Program-made: the position numbers and the translations under genes | In this document: positions 56,774 to 64,000 of the stretch, one piece after another | How positions within the stretch are numbered: the first letter of the stretch is position 1 | Layout: each line of letters begins with the position of its first letter | The notes under the pieces: model-generated | The model's database searches: none | What the model was told of the DNA's origin: nothing | Seen by the model: the letters and a program-made list of their open reading frames with translations, nothing else | NCBI GenBank assembly: GCA_030704615.1 | Contig: CM060732.1 | Coordinates: 5,086,001 to 5,150,000 of the forward strand | From: Takakia lepidozioides | Lineage: Eukaryota > Streptophyta > Takakiopsida > Takakiales > Takakiaceae | Length of the DNA: 64,000 bases | Direction: 5' to 3'

Positions 56774-59700
56774 GGCAAGCACAAGCGCACTGGATCCACG
56801 ATCCCTGCTGCTAGCAATGGAGATGGCGCCCACAAGAATGCAGGAGGTGGCCCTAACTCTCCCAACGTTATGGGTTCTGTGCCACCAGTACCCCCACCTT
56901 ATTATGGTATGCCTCAGTACCCACAGTCTGGCACTCAGTATGGTCAGGGTCAATATGGTGCTCCTCCATATGGGCAGTATGGGCAGTATCCTCCTCCACC
57001 ATATTTGCCACCCCCTAATAGCTATGGGGGTGGCAGGCCACCGGAATATCCTCCTGCTTATGGACAGTATGGCCAGTATGGTCCTCGGCCTTCGGGCCAA
57101 CAACCATGGCCACCAGTCCCTACTTGGCAGGATCCTGCTTTGAATTCTCCTGAGCGCACGGAGGTCTCTGAAGGAGGGGAGGGTGCCGTTTCAAAGAATG
57201 ATAGAACCAATGCTTTAAGGAGGGCTAATAGCTCAGCCAAAATTGAAGCTGCCAAGGTCAAGGAAGAGAGAATAGCTACAGGTCTTCCTCCCACGGTGAT
57301 TTTGACGAACCTCAAAGGAGCCCCGTATGGTCAGACCCGGAATGTATGGCACGCTGCCCTTAAAGGACAGGCTTATCGCAAGCTAGATTGTTCCCTTGCC
57401 ATCAACAACCAACCTGATGAAGTTGTATACGAAATCAGAGATCACCTGGCTAAGCTATTTTCATATACGCCGCACGAGTTAAAAGACTTCCACCTAAAAC
57501 AAACAATTGGCAGAATAATGAAGAGCCAGCGTTATGAAGCACACACTGCGTGGTTGGGTGGTAAGGGGAAACCCATTACTGTATCTGACGAGGTTTGGAA
57601 CAAGCTTGTAAGTTACTGGCAGACAGAGGTGTTCCACAAAGTGTCGGGCAACATGAAGAAGGCAAATGGTGCAATTCTGAATCCTACCAAGACTGGCCGT
57701 GGTGGGGAGGCAATGGTGGAAGCACGCTTGGTAAGTGGCATCATCACGACTCTGTATTTTGTTCCTCATTGAATTGCTATGTGTATATAGTCAGCCCTCA
57801 CATTGCTTACTGACTTGTGGCATGGGTTTGTTTGTGGCATGGATTAATTTGTAGGAAACACTATCAGGGTGCCCTCCTACATTATATGAAATTCAAGAGG
57901 GTTCAGTGTCACGGTTGTCAGCTGGGAGTGACAGGCGGGTAAGTGTGTTTTCCACGTTTGCTAGAGTGGTTGCTGCATCATAGGTTGCTAGGGTTTTTTT
58001 CATGGCTTTTGGCCTGGGTTTTCTTTCCAATGGTTGTTCATGCTAGGTTTTTTTGGTTTGATTCATACTTGGGCAAGTTTTCATGGATTGGCAGGAGGGA
58101 AGTCTCGCATATTCTACAGTAGTTGGCAGGATGGATGGCTTGGACAAACAGGTGGAATCACAAGGACGTGACATGGCAGAATTAAAATTACAGATGCAGA
58201 GTATGATTGAGTACCAGAAAGCCATTGTGACCAAATTGGGGATTAATCTACCAGGCGCAGGACCAGTGACATCTACGATGGATATGTCTGCTGTGACAGT
58301 ATCAAAATGTTTGGAATCCCAATTTCAGACGGTAACTGGTGCTCACTCTAAGCCCTTATGTCTTCCTGTCACTGATGATCTTTTGAATTTGACCGAGCAG
58401 CAGCAGGATACAGGGAAGGCCAGCTGTGAGGTACACGTGGAAATTCAGCCCTTGCCACGTACAAAGGCAGTAACAGTCCAGGGGGCAATGGTGACAGAGC
58501 CGCCGGGCACACCGGATTCTGGTATGCAGGTATGTGGGAGTTTAGATGGGGAGGAAGATGCAGACGGGGACAAAACAAACAAGCAGGTTGCTTTAATTTC
58601 TCCTGCTCACATGTTGAAGCCAAATGTCAGTTTACTTCCTGGACCAACGAGGAAGCATTTACTAATTCTGGACTTAAATGGTCTGTTATGTGAATCTTTT
58701 CATTCTGCTAATGGGCCTGCATCCCTTCCCAAAGGTTTTGTGGGGAAGATGTGTGGCAAGAAGATGGTAGTTTTGAGACCACGCTGTTATGACTTTTTGC
58801 AAAAGTGTTTTAAACACTTTGAGGTGGCGGTGTGGTCTTGTTGCCAAGCTCGCAACTTCTTCCCAATGGTGGACTATATTTTTGCAGCCCACACTAACCT
58901 GGTTTTCCAGTGGGATGCCCTTCACTGTGACGAGGATCCAGTCCTCCCATGCCATAAGGGGTCTGATTCAAAGCCATTATATTTCAAGAACTTGTCTACA
59001 GTGTGGGCAGACTGGCCAGAATGGACTTATGAGGACACTGTTCTTGTTGACGACACACCAAGAAAGGCGGCAAACAATCCTCCCTTCAGTGGGATTTTTC
59101 CAGAGCCATGGAAGGTGCAACCAGATTCACCAACTGATGAGTATCTAACAGAGGTGTTGTGGCCTTTCTTGTGGAAGGCATCGAAAGCTGCCAGTATTCC
59201 CAAGTTTTTGGAGTCTCAACCTGTTTTCGGACAACAACCATACAACACTGCTACTGTGAAGGTACAAACATTCTGACAGTGCTCCAGAGGCTACATTTTT
59301 GTGGATTCATTCATTGCATTGCTTTCCTGGATGCTTCTCCTCGGTTGTTTGATTAATGCTAGGTTTTCTTTGCAGCTTTTTATGTTGGCTTTTTTTGTTT
59401 GATTCATACTTGGATTTTGTTTCTATTCACTATTCATGTTTGCTCATTGCTTTCCTGGTTGATCTCTGGTCTGTGACACAGGAACTTGTGACAAACAAAG
59501 GTGATATTGTCGACAAGCCGGTACAGACGAGGGGCAAGAGTGTCGACCCGGCGAGTAGCCCCCAAAAGAGGTCTCACCACCACTGGAGACTGCAAATGGA
59601 GTAAGTCCAGGCCATTGTCTTGTCTGTTATATTTTTTCCAACCTTGGGGCTCTCTTTAACTCGCAAATGTTGAGTGTCCTAGTCGTGTGTATGTCATGGG

Positions 59701-60024
59701 TTTTCACATCGTGTTCTTTTTTGTGTGGAGTTGGGATCACAGTTCAGGGTGGGTGACGAGGTTCGGCTGTTGGATGTGAACTCCAAACGCAAGAAATGTG
59801 GAGTAGGGCTGATTGTTGCTCTTCAAGGTGCTGTGGTGGGTTACGGGTACCCTGCTGTGCCCCTTGATTATGCCTATGTGTACATCAAAGAGGCATGTGT
59901 TAGTAACACCCCTCTACCATATGTGAATGGTGTTAGGAAACAGACCGAGTTGGGGCAGGTGGTTGGCCAGACAACACTTTGGAGTCTAAAGTTACTGAAA
60001 CTTATGGAGCTGCGGAAGGGATAG
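56774..60024 (+). CDS. Ptta/En-Spm-like transposase region fused to an FCP1/NIF-type HAD domain and a DUF8039-like end
   Basis: Five exons join in phase with no stop: 56,774-57,730, 57,855-57,938, 58,095-59,261, 59,482-59,600 and 59,748-60,024, giving 867 residues. The start codon lies upstream and is unsure. Residues 1-110 are Pro/Gly/Tyr/Gln-rich (QYGQYPPPPYLPPP). About 150-375 match the plant Ptta/En/Spm family: DEVWNKLVSYWQTEVFHKVS, NMKKANG, GRGGEAMVEARL, GCPPTLYEIQ. A coiled coil follows (GRDMAELKLQMQSMIEYQK). About 530-730 are FCP1/SCP-like: HLLILDLNGLLCES (motif I), VVLRPRCYDFLQKCFKHFEV, AVWSCC and VLVDDTPRKAANNP (motif IV). Motif I has Asn where FCP1 has the second Asp, so phosphatase activity is doubtful. 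The C-terminus (VGDEVRLLDVNSKRKKCGVG, LGQVVGQTTLWSLKLLKL) resembles DUF8039 of the same transposon class. The gene lies wholly inside the CACTA element. Confidence 0.8.
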
Positions 60025-60299
60025 TCAGTATTGCACTGTTTAACAGACTTATTGATTCTAATAGCACTAGAACATACTAGCTACAATAATTCAGCCCATG
60101 TGTGGGCTTGCTTGTTTTTGGCTGGGCCTTTTGAGGCATGGATTTTTTGACCTTGTGGCTTTTGAGGTGTCCATTGGGATATTGGTCTCATTTGGATTTT
60201 TGTAATGTGATTTATAGGGCTTGTATTGCCCTGTAGTTGACTATTTTCATTCTCCTTGTGGTTGATAGTATGCAGGAGGGATCCATTCTGTTTTCATGT

Positions 60300-60490
60300 T
60301 GGAATTTCACCATGTAATGAAGATTTTAAATCATTTAATTCACTTTCATTTTAAATAATAATATTAAAAATAATACCATTAAAAAAAAATCCAAGGCTGC
60401 AATCTCCCTGTTCTTTTAAATATTAAATGAAAACTAAAAATTAAAATATGAACATTTAAAATATAAACTATTTCGGAAAACAATCTTGAT
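60300..60490. other. AT-rich tract downstream of the fusion gene
   Basis: Runs such as TTTAAATAATAATATTAAAA lie after the stop codon at 60,024. This may be a 3' end or matrix-like region; no gene. Confidence 0.4.
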
Positions 60491-60629
60491 GACACGTGGC
60501 ATCACTCTTGCTCAAACCAGAACACGTGGCAGTATATGACACGACATTCTTTATCCATATTTTCACCACGTGTAAAGATCCGTAGTCATATATGCTAGTC
60601 ATATATTTTGTCTGTGTGCCACATGTCAC

Positions 60630-61000
60630 ATCTCAAGTGCAACAGGTGTCCCGCTAATATCTCTCCATGTAGACATCCCTGTAGTCATATGAGCGAGTCA
60701 TGTAGTCACCATGTGTGAAATCTGCCATAGCACACGTGTCTCGCTAGCGCCTCTCCATGTAGGCATCAATGTGCAGACATGTAGTCATATGATCATGGCA
60801 AGAAGTCGTGACATGTCAAATTCGCAGTGGCGCACGTGTCCATCCGTCGCCTCTCCATGTAGGCATCACTTTGCAGACATATAGTCATATGATCCCCTGA
60901 CGAATGCATGACGTGTCGCTTGCGCAGTGGCACACGTGTCCCGCTGAAGCCTCTCCATGTAGGCAGCGCTCAACAGACAATGTAGTCATATATTAGTCAT
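60630..61000. repeat. Subterminal tandem repeats of the CACTA element
   Basis: Four units of roughly 115-120 bp share CACACGTGTC-CGCT, CCTCTCCATGTAGGCA and TAGTCATATGA. They sit just inside the right end and are dense in AGTCATATGACT-like palindromes, as expected for transposase-binding subterminal sites of CACTA elements. Confidence 0.8.
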
Positions 61001-61201
61001 ATAGTTGTGACTGCAACCCTCTCTGCAGCAGGACTCCAGGTGCCACGCAAGCAGTCATGGATATGACTTGCAAAACGCAGTCCTAAAGACTAGTTGCTAT
61101 GACAGGGTTTTTTTCACTACAGAGTGATGTAGTCATGAACGCATATAAGACTGAAAAAATAGTCATATGTGAAGTCATAAAAACGCTCATCTGTTGTAGT
61201 G

Positions 61202-61765
61202 AAATCATGCATACATCCTTGCCTTGTTGCTAGCAGCTGACAATGACAGCCTAGATTTTTTCTAGGAAACACCCAAACCCTACTTATCACACTAGTTCCT
61301 ATGCTACTTGCGTCTGCTTCCGAAAATGCATTCACTTTTTTGCCTCGGTTGTCCCACCATTGACTGGGGTCAAAAAAGTATTCATTCCACAACTTCTCCT
61401 CGTCTCTGTTACCTGTTTTTGGATACTTTTCTGTTGTCACATTGGCAGTATCATGTCAACGTCACTCCAAACTATCAAAGATTCACTCAACCAACTAACT
61501 TGCAAAATTCAAGATGAAAATTTAAGGCCGACTCTGATAACAGGGGAAAAAATGGTGAAATGTGTTGAAGAAGGTGCCTGGAGTAGCAGTGCCTGATTTT
61601 ATCAATTGTGCCGATGTTGTGGCTTCCAGTTGACCATCTACCCATGCAGGTTTCTTGTAGCTATCCTTCCACAGGGAATCGTAGATAATATGGAGCTTCC
61701 CCTCTTGGATGAATCTGGACCCATACTCTATCCCCACTCCTTCAGCACGGCGTGAAGTTCTTCCA
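61202..61765 (-). pseudogene. Decayed PPR/OSB copy, part 3
   Basis: Resumes the copy interrupted at 52,376. The minus strand gives EKLWNEYFFDPSQWWDNRGK (61,335-61,400), then a second set further right: DSLWKDSYKKPAWVDGQLEA at 61,615-61,680. QWWDNR and LW---PAWV are the two ends of an OSB-type PDF motif. Frames are broken between the pieces. Confidence 0.7.
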
Positions 61766-61769
61766 GCAA

Positions 61770-63290
61770 ACATGGAATGCGGATGAATCGTGAATGGAAG
61801 TTGGATAAAAGTTGGATAAAAGTTTGGTGGATGGTGGAAGATCAATGAATGAATGTCGGATTGATTTGAGATGTATTTTGGATGAAGTCCGGCACACCGA
61901 TGGAACTCGATTTTAAATAAATCTAGACTTTCCAAAGTCCAGGAATAACATAGATATTGATTTATTGATTTATTTAAATTGAATAAAAATTCACTATGAA
62001 AACAAATTTAAATGATTTTATTAAGTTTATTGTAGATGTTTAGTAAATATTGTTGTTTCCAGAGAATCCATACCCTGATCACATCCCTAATCTAAGTTGA
62101 AATCCTAGTTTTGTACAGTTTCACGGGCAGCAAGGGAGACCTCCTGTCCATCACAATTGCTGCAGTTTTTTAATATTAGCCTACAAAAAAATGCCAAACA
62201 TTGTCACTCCAGAAGTACATGAGAATTATGACTGCTGTCCCAAGTTCGACATCTCCACTAAGGCAAGGGAGATCTCCCGATCTATGATTAGAACATAGTA
62301 AGATAGAAAGTCATCCCGTCAAGATACGTCCCAAAATGTCCAAAGTAATTTATTAGAGCATCACCAAACCAAATTTGTACAGCCATTGAGGTCCCTGGCT
62401 ATGGGCACTTATCAACCATCACCATCCCAGGTGGATTCCCAGGTGGCATGGCCGTTCTGATTATGTGTCATTCATGCAAGTCATATCTCCACGCACAAAA
62501 CACATGCGGACTAGGACAGACGGGAGGTCTCCCCTCCCAAGCGATACACATCAGCAGTAGTCAAATTAAATTGAGGAAGAAACATGCACAAGTTACAAAG
62601 CCATAAGAGAATGAGGGGTCTGACAGGAACATGCACACATAGAAAGACATAGAGGACGGGAGGTCTCCCGTCCTTCCTCACACTCTCTAGTCTACAAGAG
62701 TCTGACGGGTGTGATGACGAAACCAAAACATGCACATAGTCAGGTAGGGGAGATCTCCCGTGGTGATACCTCTCATAACGACATGAGTAATGAATTCCAA
62801 AACCGAACAAAGAGTACCCAGAGAACACAGAGCACAACCATGATATCCATCGCTATGACATGAAATGAATAAAAAATAATGAACCATTTTTATTCATAAT
62901 TTGCACTTAGAGAATAGCGTCATTGTCAATGTATATCATCTACAATTTCCCAACTGGTGGAAGACTGTCATCCGACTAGTAAGAATGGGTAGCGGATTCT
63001 ACTCTCATCCCAGATCTCCCCAGATGGACATTCCGTTGTCATGCATGTGTTTGAGGGCACTGTCCTCGCCAGCAGATCTCCTCCTCATAAATACTTATAT
63101 ACCTCCAGAGACCCTCCTGGCCTGTGGGTTTGGCATGTCCATCCTTCTTCTTGTCGGATGTTGACTTCATCCGACGCTTGGCCTTGACTGGAACAGACAA
63201 ACCAATCCATGAGAAAAATCAGTAGACTTTTTAGGTTCATGGTGCGCAGTAGGGACGAGAGACCTCCCATGCTTACTGACCCTCTCTAAC
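61770..63290. other. No gene recognised; GGGAGRTCTCCC palindromes
   Basis: AT-rich to about 62,050. Then perfect 12-bp palindrome-like GGGAG(A/G)TCTCCC words occur at 62,268, 62,522, 62,658 and 62,748, with weaker relatives at 62,134, 63,012, 63,073 and 63,258. They lie just 3' of the FCP1-like gene that starts at the right edge. Confidence 0.5.
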
Positions 63291-63365
63291 CTCTTAACCC
63301 ACTACTCTAAGACACATCGGTTGACATAAAAAGAAGAAGTTGAAAGCAAAGAGGGGGGAACATAC

Positions 63366-64000
63366 CTAAAAACACACAAGGGTCAGTAATCCCTAGGGGA
63401 TTTGCATATCTCGCTAGCCAAATCCAATCAGGGTGAGAGCTATCGACAGGCATCTGAACATTTGCACACTTCCAATAATTCTCCTCCATGTATTCTTGAA
63501 CTGTCGGAGATGACATCATGCCAGAAATGAATGGCCATAAAGCCTCAACAAGATCCTCAACAAAAGAATCTCGTCCCTCCTTGACGATCGGCGTTAGAGT
63601 GCCATCAAAGGATCTCGGGTAAGAACCAGTGTTCAAAGGGTTTCTCAGGGCTTTGGTGGGCTCACCATCAATCAAAAGCGTTTGGCCTTTTAGGCCGTAG
63701 GGCTTAGAACTTCTCCCGAAGTGTTCCCAAAGACCAACAATGTCTTTAATGTAGAACGGCTGTGTTGAGGCAATGTAGGCAGGAAGCTTGGTGCAAGTAT
63801 CTCGACACCAGACAAAGCAAAATTTCCTAACCATATCCTTCGGGAGAAGATATGCCAGAAGAGCCTCAACCATATGTTGAACTCCATAGGACCAGATACC
63901 CACATGGTAATGGTTGAACGCAAGTTCAAGAAATTCCAGAAGACCCGGACGAGAAACGACATTGTCCCAATCGTAGGGAATTTTGGCATGAGGGAAATGT
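63366..64000 (-). CDS. FCP1/NIF-like HAD-family gene, partial (runs off the right edge)
   Basis: One open exon from the window edge to a donor after 63,366 (GTATGT). It reads IPYDWDNVVSRPGLLEFLEL, AFNHYHVGIWSYGVQHMVEA, then KPYGLKGQTLLIDGEPTKAL and LVEALWPFISGMMSSPTVQE. RPGLLEFLE, VGIWS and LLIDGEP--AL-NP are the middle and last motifs of the FCP1/NLI-interacting-factor HAD domain. Motif IV has DGEP where active members have DD-P, so activity is uncertain. The N-terminal part with motif I lies outside the window. The sequence is only distantly like the FCP1-type domain in the CACTA fusion gene. It may be another transposon-borne copy or a host gene. Confidence 0.75.

Larger units (their letters stand above)
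52377..61201. mobile_element. 8.8-kb CACTA (En/Spm-like) transposon with an FCP1-like fusion gene
   Basis: The left terminus is CACTACAAGAGATGAGCGTT; the right terminus, read inward, is CACTACAACAGATGAGCGTT. The match runs on into TTTA-GACT. Both sides are flanked by AAA (52,374-52,376 and 61,202-61,204), a 3-bp target duplication. Removing the element rejoins CTCTGCACAAA to TCATGCATACATCC; the uninterrupted paralog at 28,717-28,745 reads CTCTGCAAAGATCATGCATA, confirming both borders. Inside each end are many AGTCAT/ATGACT motifs. Cargo: a DUF4216-like gene (minus) and the transposase-phosphatase fusion gene (plus). No TNP2 (Transposase_21) catalytic core was seen, so the element may depend on another copy. 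Confidence 0.93.

Noticed and set aside
56702-57103. Minus-strand frame of 133 codons rich in Ile/Leu/Trp/Arg
   Set aside because: It is the antisense of the Pro/Gly/Tyr/Gln-rich start of the transposon fusion protein.

Overview
The window is nuclear DNA from a streptophyte plant. Two intact host genes are clearly plant genes: a plastid-type arogenate dehydratase and a RIN13-like protein with the plant Cys-rich module. PPR gene fragments joined to an OSB-type PDF motif, and transposons carrying the plant-typical Ptta/En-Spm and DUF4216 domains, agree. Multi-exon genes with GT-AG introns are packed among many transposons. This suits a large genome of a non-seed plant or charophyte alga, but the species cannot be fixed from the sequence.

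Layout. 1-2.4 kb: unassigned DNA and a LINE fragment. 2.7-6.4 kb (-): a decayed MULE transposase gene ending in a SWIM zinc finger. 7.6-11.1 kb: two head-to-head arrays of a roughly 116-bp satellite, each unit built round a 36-bp palindrome, with a small CACTA-type element between them. 11.2-15.4 kb (+): an open multi-exon gene coding for a ParB-like domain followed by a permuted DNA methyltransferase-like domain with a degenerate catalytic motif. 15.9-19.1 kb (-): a broken transposase-like gene facing it. 22.7-25.2 kb (-): RIN13-like host gene. 25.8-27.4 kb: LINE pieces. 27.8-30.0 kb: a non-autonomous CACTA element (TSD TTG) that has captured PPR/OSB gene pieces. 30.2-31.4 kb (-): a second, truncated MULE copy. 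32.1-32.9 kb: a second palindromic satellite. 36.3-37.4 kb (-): a broken Ty3-type integrase. 38.9-42.2 kb (-): arogenate dehydratase, 11 exons.

The right third is a nest. A decayed PPR/OSB copy (44.5-61.8 kb) is split first by a gag-protease-only LTR retrotransposon (45.5-52.0 kb) and then by an 8.8-kb CACTA element (52,377-61,201, TSD AAA, TIR starting CACTACAA). The CACTA element codes on the minus strand for a DUF4216-like protein. On the plus strand it codes for one multi-exon protein that joins a Ptta/En-Spm-like transposase region, an FCP1/NIF-type HAD phosphatase-like domain and a DUF8039-like C-terminus. A second, different FCP1-like gene runs off the right edge of the window.

The most unusual items are the ParB-methyltransferase fusion gene, the transposon-borne phosphatase fusion, and the two palindromic satellites that share a 12-bp core. 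Splice sites were read by eye. For the arogenate dehydratase and RIN13-like genes every exon joins in phase. For the methyltransferase and FCP1-fusion genes every junction modelled joins in phase, but the fusion gene's start and the methyltransferase gene's upstream and last exons are uncertain.
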